From NCBI GenBank assembly GCA_910589265.1, contig CAJUTQ010000055.1, positions 1 through 64,000 on the forward strand: DNA of 64,000 nt, read 5' to 3'. The stretch comes from an uncultured Lachnospiraceae bacterium (GTDB lineage Bacteria; Bacillota; Clostridia; Lachnospirales; Lachnospiraceae). Below, in pieces: positions 32,053-40,303 of the stretch. The notes beneath the pieces were generated by a model that worked only from the letters and a program-made list of their open reading frames with translations, was not told the DNA's origin and made no database searches. Each line of letters opens with the position of its first letter. The stretch's first letter is position 1. The position numbers and the translations under genes are program-made.

Positions 32053-33258
32053 TTACCATTTATTCACAATAGCAATTTTTAATCCTTCCATTGCTAAATT
32101 CCTTCTATGTCCTTCATTTATCCTCTCTAAAGGAAATGTATGGGTAATGAGCTTCTCCAAAGGAAGACCTACCCCCTTTGCCCTTTTTAAAAAGTCAAAG
32201 GTTGTAGCATAATCCCGCAAGGTGTATACCCAGGATCCAACAATGGTAATCTCTTTTGAACAAATATCAAAATGAGGATTGATTTTTGCATCTCCCCCAT
32301 TAATAAAAAATCCCAGCTCACATAACCCTCCCCCATTGCGAATAAATTTGTATATATTTCCATGGGCTATGGGAGAGCCTGTGCATTGAAATCCAAAATC
32401 AGCCAGTTTTCCGTCAAAGGCTTCTTTCACTCCCTCTGCTAATTCCTCTGTTCCATGGAAGTCTTGAAAGTTTACAAATCTCTCGGCTCCCATTTCTTTT
32501 GCAAAATGCAGGCGTTTTTGTTCCCCATCTACAGCCACAATATGTTCTATTCCCATTGTCCGTAAAACTGCTATGCAAATTAAACCAATGGGGCCGCAGC
32601 CTTGCACAACAACCTTAGAATTAAACTTTAAAATACCTGTTGTCTTTGCCCTCTCTGCTGCGTGTACAAGCACTGCGCAAGGTTCAATTAAAATTCTGGA
32701 GTATAAGTCTAAATCACTGACATTAAAAACGGTGGAGCCTTTGCGTAAAACAATGTAATCTGCAAACCATCCATTAAGATGGATAGAATCGTCTGGCAAA
32801 AGTCCATAGACGTCTGCTCCTCCAACATTTTGTTTGTTTAAGTCAAACATAGCAATATCTGGATTATCTTTGAAGATCATACAGGATACTACTTTATCTC
32901 CTACCTGTAATGATTTGCCTGCACTATCTGTTTTTACATTTTTCCCCATCTTCACAATTTCTCCAGTTCCTTCGTGTCCTAACACAACCGGAATCAGCCC
33001 AAAGGGATCTCCTTTGAATTCGTGGGCGTCTGTCCCACATATGCCACATCCTTCTACTTTTACTAAAATGTCTTCTTCTCCTAATTCTGGAATCGGATAC
33101 TCCTGTATCTCATAATGTTCCAATCCAGTAAGCATTGCTACTCGACTTGTTTTTGGAATATTCCAGGTAGTCTCATATTTACTTTGTGTATTATCAGACA
33201 TAATCCCTTGAAGCACTTGCCGTACTACTTTCTCAATATCGGCTTCTTTCATTTCCAT
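32053..33258 (-). CDS. Zinc-dependent alcohol dehydrogenase with encapsulation peptide
   Basis: A 401-aa medium-chain dehydrogenase. Zinc and NAD sites are visible: VEGCGICGTDAHEFKG (catalytic Cys), LGHEGTGEIVKMG (GHE), and VVQGCGPIGLICIAVLRTMG for NAD. Usual structural-zinc cysteines are not evident, so it may have only the catalytic zinc. The first 20 residues (MKEADIEKVVRQVLQGIMSD) form an amphipathic helix followed by a linker, an encapsulation peptide that should direct it into the shell. Likely substrates are propionaldehyde to propanol (recycling NADH) or lactaldehyde to 1,2-propanediol; no iron-type FucO or PduQ is in the window. Confidence 0.85.
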   Translation of the reverse strand: MEMKEADIEKVVRQVLQGIMSDNTQSKYETTWNIPKTSRVAMLTGLEHYEIQEYPIPELGEEDILVKVEGCGICGTDAHEFKGDPFGLIPVVLGHEGTGEIVKMGKNVKTDSAGKSLQVGDKVVSCMIFKDNPDIAMFDLNKQNVGGADVYGLLPDDSIHLNGWFADYIVLRKGSTVFNVSDLDLYSRILIEPCAVLVHAAERAKTTGILKFNSKVVVQGCGPIGLICIAVLRTMGIEHIVAVDGEQKRLHFAKEMGAERFVNFQDFHGTEELAEGVKEAFDGKLADFGFQCTGSPIAHGNIYKFIRNGGGLCELGFFINGGDAKINPHFDICSKEITIVGSWVYTLRDYATTFDFLKRAKGVGLPLEKLITHTFPLERINEGHRRNLAMEGLKIAIVNKW

Positions 33259-33279
33259 GACCCTCTCCCTCCTATTCTC

Positions 33280-34662
33280 CTATCGAATACACAAACTGTC
33301 TGCCATAACGCACCTTCTACTTTTTGTAAACGTACTTGCACAAGTAAGTCCTTCTCCCGTTCTGCTGGCTATCGTAAAGGTACAAAAGCCTTCACCTCCA
33401 AACCCTAGAGCTGCATATGAGGGGGCATTCTTTACAAAAATCGCTGTATCTATGGCTTTTCCAAAGCGAGTTAGATTTTCTACATTTCGAGAGTGCATAT
33501 GTGCCGAATGTCGATTTCCATGTTCCAGCCATACTGCCTGACAAATAGCGTCTTCTATATCTCTTGCCCGCACAATTCCTAAAATAGGCATCATCAGTTC
33601 TTCTGCAATGAGGGGATGTTCCTTAGGGCCTTCAAAAAGAATACACCTTGTTTCTTCTGGAGCCTTGACTCCTATCATGGACAATAAGGTTTTTGCATCT
33701 CTCCCAACACATGAACGGTTTAGTACCTTTTTTGTCATCACCAAAGATGTCAATCTCTCCAGTTCTTCATTAGAGATAAAAAATCCTCCATTTTCTTTCA
33801 TATAATAAATAAGCTCGTCAGTAATCTGCTCTAGGGCAACGACTTCTTTCTCAGCGATGCATGGGAGGTTGTTATCAAAGGTACATCCATTTATAATATC
33901 TATTGCTGCTTTTTTTATATCTGCCGTCTCGTCTACGAGAACAGGTGGATTTCCCGCACCTGCACCAATCCCCCTTTTGCCTGAAGATAACACTGCTGTT
34001 ACAACTAATGGACCTCCTGTAGCTACAATGAGGGGAATATCTTTGTGTTTCATCATATAGCTGCTTGTTTCCATTGTAGGGTTATGTAAGGAGACAACTA
34101 TGTTTTCCGGCCCTCCCACTTCTATGGAGGCCTGATTCACAAGCTGCACCGCATAATTTGACACTTGGACAGCCTGGGGATGAGGGCAGAACACAACTGT
34201 ATTTCCTCCTGCAATCATGCCAATACTATTACATAAAACTGTCTCACTAGGATTGGTACATGGAGTAATTGCCCCAATCACTCCAAAAGGTCCCCTTTCT
34301 GTTAATGTCAAACCTCTGTCTCCAGACCATGCTTTGGTTGTAATAGCCTCTGTTCCCGGGGTCTTATCTGCCAAAAGTAAATGCTTTAAGGTCTTGTCTC
34401 CCACATTTCCCATTCCCGTCTCCTCTACGCCCATTCTTGCCAGCAACTCCCCCTCTTCTCTTGTTTTTTTGCGAATATGACAAATGATTTTTTCGCGAAA
34501 ATCCATTGGCATTTTCTGCATAATGTTCTGAGCCTTTTTTGCTGCCATAATAGCATCTTCCATGTTTTGGAATATGCCACCTTGTTCTTTTTGAGGAAAC
34601 CTTTCCATTCGGGCCATTACTTCTCTTACCATTTGTCTTATTTCTTCTTCCCTTACTTCCAC
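33280..34662 (-). CDS. pduP: CoA-acylating propionaldehyde dehydrogenase
   Basis: A 460-aa aldehyde dehydrogenase of the PduP/EutE type, oxidising propionaldehyde to propionyl-CoA with NAD. The start is GTG 34662, 7 bases after GGAGG. The N-terminal amphipathic helix MEVREEEIRQMVREVMARME is a typical encapsulation peptide. ALDH features are GPFGVIGAITPCTNPSE, VVFCPHPQAVQVS, ATGGPLVVTAVLSSGKRGIG and TFDNNLPCIAEKEV with the catalytic Cys. It follows the 46-aa ORF and precedes the alcohol dehydrogenase. Confidence 0.92.
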   Translation of the reverse strand: MEVREEEIRQMVREVMARMERFPQKEQGGIFQNMEDAIMAAKKAQNIMQKMPMDFREKIICHIRKKTREEGELLARMGVEETGMGNVGDKTLKHLLLADKTPGTEAITTKAWSGDRGLTLTERGPFGVIGAITPCTNPSETVLCNSIGMIAGGNTVVFCPHPQAVQVSNYAVQLVNQASIEVGGPENIVVSLHNPTMETSSYMMKHKDIPLIVATGGPLVVTAVLSSGKRGIGAGAGNPPVLVDETADIKKAAIDIINGCTFDNNLPCIAEKEVVALEQITDELIYYMKENGGFFISNEELERLTSLVMTKKVLNRSCVGRDAKTLLSMIGVKAPEETRCILFEGPKEHPLIAEELMMPILGIVRARDIEDAICQAVWLEHGNRHSAHMHSRNVENLTRFGKAIDTAIFVKNAPSYAALGFGGEGFCTFTIASRTGEGLTCASTFTKSRRCVMADSLCIR

Positions 34663-34707
34663 ATCATAACCTCCTCAAAAACCTTTCTTCCATATTCCGC
34701 TAATAAA

Positions 34708-34848
34708 CTATCTTGCTCCTGTCTGGTTTTCCTTTTCTTCCACTGCATTCATAAGAGTCAACGCCTTTTCTAAAGTTATTTTCCTTGGATTCCACTGTTC
34801 CATCAGATGTTCAACAATTTGTTTTACCTCTTCTTCCATCCTGTTCAT
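34708..34848 (-). CDS. 46-aa protein with a helix like an encapsulation peptide
   Basis: A short ORF fills the only sizeable gap (238 bases) in the enzyme part of the operon. It starts at ATG 34848 behind AGGGG and ends at 34708. The sequence MNRMEEEVKQIVEHLMEQWN is an amphipathic helix with hydrophobic residues at i, i+3/4 spacing, like the targeting helices of PduP, PduL and the alcohol dehydrogenase in this operon. A second helix (ITLEKALTLMNAVEEKE) follows. It could be a small lumen or assembly protein, an adaptor between cargo and shell, or a decayed remnant of an enzyme's targeting region. I know no named family for it. Confidence 0.55.
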   Translation of the reverse strand: MNRMEEEVKQIVEHLMEQWNPRKITLEKALTLMNAVEEKENQTGAR

Positions 34849-34900
34849 GCCTATACCCCTGTCTATTTCAAACATTCCTTTTAATGTTGCTTAAAAAACA

Positions 34901-35707
34901 TTAAGGCAGATGTAATTGTTCCAATACTTTTTGTGTAATTTGGGACACTAATTGGTCTGAAACACCCTCCTTTGAACAATGTCCTTTGCTAAAATTGCAA
35001 TTATGGCAGCTCTTCTTTCCTTCTCTCGTATTAGGACACAAATTTGCCGGGTGTTTTCCTGTCATACCTAGCTGTTTTCTTATTTCATATAATCGTTGCA
35101 CCTGTTCCTCAGACAACTCCTTAGGGCCTCCCAAATGTTCTGCAATATAGAGAAGCTGAGCATAAAACTCTACCGTTTCCATTTTCATATAAGCAGATAA
35201 CAGGGAATCTGAATAAGTAAGGGCTCCATGGTTTTCCAATAATACTGCGTCAAAATACTCTAAATATTCAGACACTGCGTCTGGAATTTCATTGGTTGAG
35301 GGAGTTCCATATTTTGCAACGGGAACGCAGCCTAATGTAATGACTGCCTCTGGCATAATAGGCTGGGTCAATGCCTTCCCTGCAATCGCATAGCCAGTAG
35401 CGTACATAGGATGGGCATGAACAACACTTTTTACATCCGGCCTTTCTTTGTAAACTCTCATATGCATTTTCATTTCTGAAGAAGGCTTAAATCCTTTGTT
35501 CGCCTGAATGACTTTTCCCTCTTTATCCACTTTGCAAATGTATTCTGGAGTCATAAATCCTTTGCTTACTCCTGTTGGCGTACATAGAAATTCATGTTCA
35601 TTGATTTTTACAGAAATATTCCCATCATTAGCTGCCACCATTCCTCTGTTATAAATCCTTTTGCCAATATCACATATTTGTTTTTTTATTTCATATTCGC
35701 TTTGCAT
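34901..35707 (-). CDS. fucA: L-fuculose-phosphate aldolase, Cys-rich linker form
   Basis: A 268-aa class II aldolase cleaving L-fuculose-1-phosphate to DHAP and L-lactaldehyde. The start ATG 35707 is preferred: the ATG four codons earlier overlaps the GGAGG. Visible motifs are MVAANDGNISVKI, SSEMKMHMRVY, VVHAHPMYATG (zinc His pair) and LLENHGALTYSDSL. After the catalytic domain comes a linker with four cysteines (LCPNT, KKSCHNCNFSKGHC) and a C-terminal amphipathic helix DQLVSQITQKVLEQL, which fits an encapsulation peptide. It is a close paralogue of the aldolase at 39461-40225, which has a different linker. Confidence 0.9.
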   Translation of the reverse strand: MQSEYEIKKQICDIGKRIYNRGMVAANDGNISVKINEHEFLCTPTGVSKGFMTPEYICKVDKEGKVIQANKGFKPSSEMKMHMRVYKERPDVKSVVHAHPMYATGYAIAGKALTQPIMPEAVITLGCVPVAKYGTPSTNEIPDAVSEYLEYFDAVLLENHGALTYSDSLLSAYMKMETVEFYAQLLYIAEHLGGPKELSEEQVQRLYEIRKQLGMTGKHPANLCPNTREGKKSCHNCNFSKGHCSKEGVSDQLVSQITQKVLEQLHLP

Positions 35708-35739
35708 TTTTTCCTCCATTCTACTGCCCTATATCCTTT

Positions 35740-36111
35740 TTAAGTCCTTGTAATTGCACATACTGTAAATTCCAATGTGTTTTTGCAGTATTCCACTAAT
35801 TCTTTCAGGGCTTCTTCCACCTGAGACACATTTCCTGTTATAAGAAGGGTTCCGCTGAACCGGTCAATAAATCCAATTTCAACTCCAGATGCTTTTAATG
35901 CAATATCCCCTCCAATAATAGACATCTCTCCAGGACTCATCGTTACGATTCCAATAGCCCCCCTGGCCTTTTCATTGCCCTTTGACAAGTTTAGTCTTTC
36001 AAATAACACATTGTCCGGATTTGCAATAACATGGGCGAGGGTAATCTGCCTCCCTGGCACAATTTCCTGAATAATTCTCATCCTGTCTTCCAAAGAGAAG
36101 GTTTTATCCAT
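35740..36111 (-). CDS. Circularly permuted shell protein (EutS/PduU-like)
   Basis: A 123-aa BMC protein beginning MDKTFSLEDRMRIIQEIVPG and ITLAHVIANPDNVLFERL, the EutS/PduU N-terminal pattern in which the last elements of the usual fold come first. ARGAIGIVTMSPGEMSIIGGDIA and VSQVEEALKELVEY complete the domain. EutS/PduU hexamers have a small beta barrel closing the central pore. The GGAGGG ribosome site lies within the last codons of the activase gene, so translation is probably coupled. It sits beside the radical enzyme genes, as in other GRM loci. Confidence 0.87.
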   Translation of the reverse strand: MDKTFSLEDRMRIIQEIVPGRQITLAHVIANPDNVLFERLNLSKGNEKARGAIGIVTMSPGEMSIIGGDIALKASGVEIGFIDRFSGTLLITGNVSQVEEALKELVEYCKNTLEFTVCAITRT

Positions 36112-36114
36112 TTT

Positions 36115-36906
36115 TTACCCTCCAATCTGCCCTTTTAAACCGTTGTCTGATACAATTTTTAGCAGCTCCTTTCGCTTCTCATTCGATAAAGGCTCAATAT
36201 GATCAAGGGAATAGCTTCTGCCCAAGGCTGTATATTTATCCCTCCCTAACCTGTGATAAGGAAGAAGATGTATCTTTTCCACACCAGGAAGAGTCTTTAC
36301 AAACTGTACAATATCTCTTATTTCCTCTGGCTCATCATTAAATGTTGGTACAACAGGTACTCTTACTGTAAGCCTTACCTTGCTTTTTGCAATCTTCTTT
36401 GCATTTTCCAGGACAAGGATATTATCTTTTCCTATAAATTCCTTATGTTTTATTGGATTCATATGTTTTATGTCCAATAATACATCATTGATTTCTGGCA
36501 GAAGCCGTTCCACTATCTCATCATTTACTGCTCCTGTTGTCTCTACAGCAGTTTTCAGCCCTATTTCCCTGGCTTCCTTTAATAGAGCATAGGCAAAGTC
36601 AGGCTGACACATACATTCTCCTCCAGAAAGGGTCATTCCTCCATTGCTTCTACGGTAATAAGCCCGATCCTGTTCCACCATTCTTAAAACTTGGCCTACC
36701 GTTACGTCTTCTCCAATAACCTTCTCTTGATTATCCCTCATCATTGTCTGGATATGGAATTCTTGAGATTCAGGATTGCAGCACCAAGGACATCGAAACA
36801 TACATCCTTTTAAAAATACAATAGAACGAATTCCTGGCCCGTCATGGATGGAAAATTTTTGTATATCAAAAATTCTGCCTCTTACACCTAAATAATCTAT
36901 TCCCAT
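36115..36906 (-). CDS. Glycyl-radical enzyme activase (radical SAM)
   Basis: A 263-aa radical-SAM protein that installs the glycyl radical on the dehydratase encoded just upstream. IFDIQKFSIHDGPGIRSIVFLKG leads into the cluster motif GCMFRCPWCCNPE (C-x3-C-x2-C). GGMTLSGGECMCQPDFA and VLLDIKHMNPIKHKEFIG are typical of the PFL-activase family. At 263 aa it lacks the extra ferredoxin-type cluster insert found in several longer activases, so only the SAM cluster is expected. It starts 18 bases after the dehydratase gene ends. Confidence 0.93.
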   Translation of the reverse strand: MGIDYLGVRGRIFDIQKFSIHDGPGIRSIVFLKGCMFRCPWCCNPESQEFHIQTMMRDNQEKVIGEDVTVGQVLRMVEQDRAYYRRSNGGMTLSGGECMCQPDFAYALLKEAREIGLKTAVETTGAVNDEIVERLLPEINDVLLDIKHMNPIKHKEFIGKDNILVLENAKKIAKSKVRLTVRVPVVPTFNDEPEEIRDIVQFVKTLPGVEKIHLLPYHRLGRDKYTALGRSYSLDHIEPLSNEKRKELLKIVSDNGLKGQIGG

Positions 36907-36924
36907 AAACTGTCCTTCCTGTCT

Positions 36925-39450
36925 CTATAGCCCTGCCTGTTCTGTCCTATTAATAATATCATCCTGCAATGAGGCGGAAAGAGAAGTAAATAATGCACTG
37001 TAGCCGGCCACTCTAACAACCAATGCTTTATATTGCTCTGGATGTTTTTGGGCTTCTAGAAGGGTTTCTCTGCTCACAACATTAAACTGGATATGGCTTC
37101 CCTTCTGGTCAAAGTATCCCCTTATAAAGGCTGTGAAATTTTCCAATCCCTCTCTTCCACTAAGAGCCGAAGGATGGAACTTCTGATTGAAAAGCGTCCC
37201 GTTGGAAGCAATTCCATGATCTAATTTTGCCACTGAATTCGCTGCTGCCGTTGGCCCAGATACATCTTTCCCGGCTGAAGGAGAAACTCCGTCTGCCACT
37301 GGCGCCCCTGCAAGTCTCCCATCTGGAGTGGCTCCTGTCTGAGCTCCTAGAGGCACGTTGGCTGATACAGGATAAAGTCCAGCCTGATACCATCCTCCCC
37401 TTGGATTTTGGTAAGTCTCCAGTGGTCTCGTATAGGTATACGCAACATCTCTTGCAAAAGCATCTACTTCTTCTAAGTCATTTCCAAATTTAGGAATTTT
37501 TTCAATTAACTCTAATAAGGCATCATATTTTTCCTTTTGTTCTTTTGAAGTCCCGTAAGAAGCTGCCATAGAAGCAATCTGGACAATTTCTTTCTCACTT
37601 ACCTTTTTCCCCTGGCTTAATAATTTTTGAACAACTTCCTTTGTTATTTCTTCTGTCTTTTCCCTACTAAGGCCTCTTCCATAATTGTCATCCAATGCCT
37701 GTTTATACTCTGCCATAGTTACTTTTTTCTCGTCAAATACCAAGGTTTTTATTGCGTATAAAGAATCTGCCATATTAGCAATGCCAAACCCTTGAGGACC
37801 TGTGAAATTATAAACGGCTCCCCCTTCCTGTACACTTTTGCCTCTTTTAATACAATCTTCTATCATAGATGAAAGATAAGGGAGAGGACATCGTTCCCTA
37901 TGAGCTACATCAATAGCATTGTCAGCATTTACCAAAAGATCAATGCAATAATTCATTTGGGCTTTGTAAGCGTCGTAAAACTCATCAAAGGTTGCCATCT
38001 TTGTCACATCCCCTGTTTCGATTCCTACTCGTTGGCCCTTATCATATCCATTGGAAAACACTAATTCCAAAGGTCTGCACATGTTAAAAAACGCTGCATC
38101 ATGCCATCCTTCTGTTTTTCCTGACTTCTGAGGCTCCACACAGCCAATAATGTTATAATCTCTGGCATCCTCCAGAGTAAGTCCTCTGTTCAAAAGGGAA
38201 GGAATAATAACTTCATCATTGTAATAAGCTGGCAGCCCAATTCCTGTTCTTGTAAGACTTACTGCCTTCATCATAAACTCATGAGGAGTTTTGTTCCATA
38301 CTCGCACAGAAAGAGAAGGCTGAGGAAGCATTACATGCATAGAAGCCTCTATGCACATAAATGAAAGCTCATTGGTCGCATCTATTCCATCCTTATCCTG
38401 CCCAGCGGCAATTAAGTTCTGAAATAGTCCATATCCAGCAAAACCCTCTGCCGATGCAGCGTCCCTTACCTTATTGAGATCATTTAGTTTCACCCAAATG
38501 CAATCCATTAACTCTTGGGCAAATTCTTTTGTCATTCTTCCTGATTCTATATCTTTTTTATAGTAAGGATACATATATTGGTCAAACCGTCCTGGGGAAA
38601 TAGAATGACCGCTGGACTCCATCTGCAAAAGCATTTGAATGAACCAAAAAGACTGACATGCTTCATAAAAGGATGTTGCGCCTTTTGCTGGCACTCTCTC
38701 ACAATTTTTTGCAATTTGTTCCAGCTCTGCCTTTCTCTGTCCATTGGAACATGTCTTAGCCATTTCCCTTGCCAGTGCAGCATATCTTTTTCCATATTCC
38801 ATTACAGCTTCCAAGCTTTGCGATACTGCATTTAGAAAGTGGGTTTTTTCTACAAAGTTCACATCCCCCACCTTGCATGTCTCCATCTCTTTCTTTACTT
38901 CCTCTAACAGACCCTCATATCCAATTTCTAATATTTTTCCATAATTCACTGTCACATGTCCTACTCCATTGTAAAAATAATTACCTGGAGTGAAAATATT
39001 ATGTTCTATCGCCCTTTTTGTTTCTGGCATCATATAGGACGCAGCCAATTCGCTTGTCGTCTTTCCTTCCCAATAGCGGTATACTTCTCTTAACGTCTCT
39101 TTTGTCTCTTCTGAAATATAAAAAGGATCGGCCGCTCTTGTAGCAACTGTGTCAAACTCTGCCTCCAGCCAGGAATAAGAAAACTCTGGAAAAACTTGGC
39201 ATCCCCTTGGGGATATAGTTGCACTGCCAACGATCAATTCCTCGTCTCGAATAGTAATAGGTATATTTTTTAAAATATGAGCAAAAGCTTTTCCCCTTCT
39301 GTCAATAATTGGCTCTCCCTCTGTCCGTTTATAAGATTCTGTTATAAGTACTGCCCGATCTGCCTCAATCTCCGGCATTTTCTCGAAGAGTTTTCCTACA
39401 AGCCTGTCAATTCTTGGACTTTTGAGAATTTCATATTTCTCAGGTTTCAT
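36925..39450 (-). CDS. B12-independent glycyl-radical propanediol dehydratase
   Basis: An 841-aa glycyl-radical enzyme. The radical loop near the C terminus is RVAGYSALFTSLSASLQDD, with Gly816 as the radical site. The thiyl Cys437 lies in YNIIGCVEPQKSG, as in the diol/glycerol dehydratase group; pyruvate formate-lyase would have a CC pair instead. In this locus the expected reaction is (S)-1,2-propanediol to propionaldehyde. No obvious encapsulation peptide precedes the domain. It is flanked by an aldolase and its activase, the arrangement known for fucose/rhamnose microcompartments (GRM5). AGGAGG precedes the ATG. Confidence 0.92.
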   Translation of the reverse strand: MKPEKYEILKSPRIDRLVGKLFEKMPEIEADRAVLITESYKRTEGEPIIDRRGKAFAHILKNIPITIRDEELIVGSATISPRGCQVFPEFSYSWLEAEFDTVATRAADPFYISEETKETLREVYRYWEGKTTSELAASYMMPETKRAIEHNIFTPGNYFYNGVGHVTVNYGKILEIGYEGLLEEVKKEMETCKVGDVNFVEKTHFLNAVSQSLEAVMEYGKRYAALAREMAKTCSNGQRKAELEQIAKNCERVPAKGATSFYEACQSFWFIQMLLQMESSGHSISPGRFDQYMYPYYKKDIESGRMTKEFAQELMDCIWVKLNDLNKVRDAASAEGFAGYGLFQNLIAAGQDKDGIDATNELSFMCIEASMHVMLPQPSLSVRVWNKTPHEFMMKAVSLTRTGIGLPAYYNDEVIIPSLLNRGLTLEDARDYNIIGCVEPQKSGKTEGWHDAAFFNMCRPLELVFSNGYDKGQRVGIETGDVTKMATFDEFYDAYKAQMNYCIDLLVNADNAIDVAHRERCPLPYLSSMIEDCIKRGKSVQEGGAVYNFTGPQGFGIANMADSLYAIKTLVFDEKKVTMAEYKQALDDNYGRGLSREKTEEITKEVVQKLLSQGKKVSEKEIVQIASMAASYGTSKEQKEKYDALLELIEKIPKFGNDLEEVDAFARDVAYTYTRPLETYQNPRGGWYQAGLYPVSANVPLGAQTGATPDGRLAGAPVADGVSPSAGKDVSGPTAAANSVAKLDHGIASNGTLFNQKFHPSALSGREGLENFTAFIRGYFDQKGSHIQFNVVSRETLLEAQKHPEQYKALVVRVAGYSALFTSLSASLQDDIINRTEQAGL

Positions 39451-39460
39451 AAATTCCCTC

Positions 39461-40225
39461 CTATTTTAGATTCATCTCTTCCATAATGCGCTTTGTAATC
39501 TCTAAAACGATTGACTCCCCAGATTCTTCTTTATGATGCTTTTTATGTTTCATCATTGCCTCTCCTGGATGCCTTCCAGTCAGTCCATAATCGGCCCGCA
39601 TATTACATAGCCTTCGTACTTCATCCTCTGGCAGCTCCTTTGGCCCTCCAACTTGTCTTGCAATAAATAGAAGCTGGGCGTAAAACTCAACAGCCTCCAT
39701 CTTATGATAGGCTCCCAGCAAAGAATCCCCATAGGTCAAGGCTCCATGGTTTTCCAGCAATACTGCATCATAGTCTTGTAAAAACTTTGAGACTGCATCT
39801 GGAATTTCCATAGTGGAAGGCGTACCATAAGGAGCAATGGGAACTTCTCCTAGTCCAATAATTGCCTCAGGCATGATGGGCTGATCCAGTGGAATTCCTG
39901 CAATGGCAAAGCCAGTAGCATACATAGGATGAGCATGGACAACACTTTTTACATCCTCTCTTTCTTCATATACTCTCATATGCATTTTAATCTCTGACGA
40001 AGGCTTAAATGTTCCATTTGCCTGAACCACCTTTCCCTTTTTGTCAACCTTACAAATATATTCTGGTGTCATAAATCCTTTGCTTACCCCAGTAGGTGTG
40101 CAAAGGTATTCATTCTCCCCTATTTTTACAGATATATTTCCGTCGTTAGCTGCTACCATTCCTTTATTGTATATGCGCTTTCCTATATCACATATCTGTT
40201 TCTTTATTTCATATTCTGAAATCAT
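39461..40225 (-). CDS. fucA: L-fuculose-phosphate aldolase, His/Lys-rich linker form
   Basis: A 254-aa class II aldolase, with the same catalytic motifs as its paralogue (MVAANDGNISVKI, SSEIKMHMRVY, VVHAHPMYATG, LLENHGALTYGDSL). ATG 40225 is chosen because AAGGAG lies 8 bases upstream; the frame open from 40276 has no ribosome site. The linker is His/Lys-rich (MMKHKKHHKEES), not Cys-rich, and the protein ends with an amphipathic helix ESIVLEITKRIMEEMNLK, again like an encapsulation peptide. Two aldolase forms may be placed differently in the shell or make different oligomers; this is inference. Confidence 0.9.
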   Translation of the reverse strand: MISEYEIKKQICDIGKRIYNKGMVAANDGNISVKIGENEYLCTPTGVSKGFMTPEYICKVDKKGKVVQANGTFKPSSEIKMHMRVYEEREDVKSVVHAHPMYATGFAIAGIPLDQPIMPEAIIGLGEVPIAPYGTPSTMEIPDAVSKFLQDYDAVLLENHGALTYGDSLLGAYHKMEAVEFYAQLLFIARQVGGPKELPEDEVRRLCNMRADYGLTGRHPGEAMMKHKKHHKEESGESIVLEITKRIMEEMNLK

Positions 40226-40303
40226 ACTCTTTTCTCCTTTTATTTCCATTCGTTGTAAAAACTGCCAAGCTGCCACAAGTGGCAGCGGCAGCCTGTTACT
40301 TCA

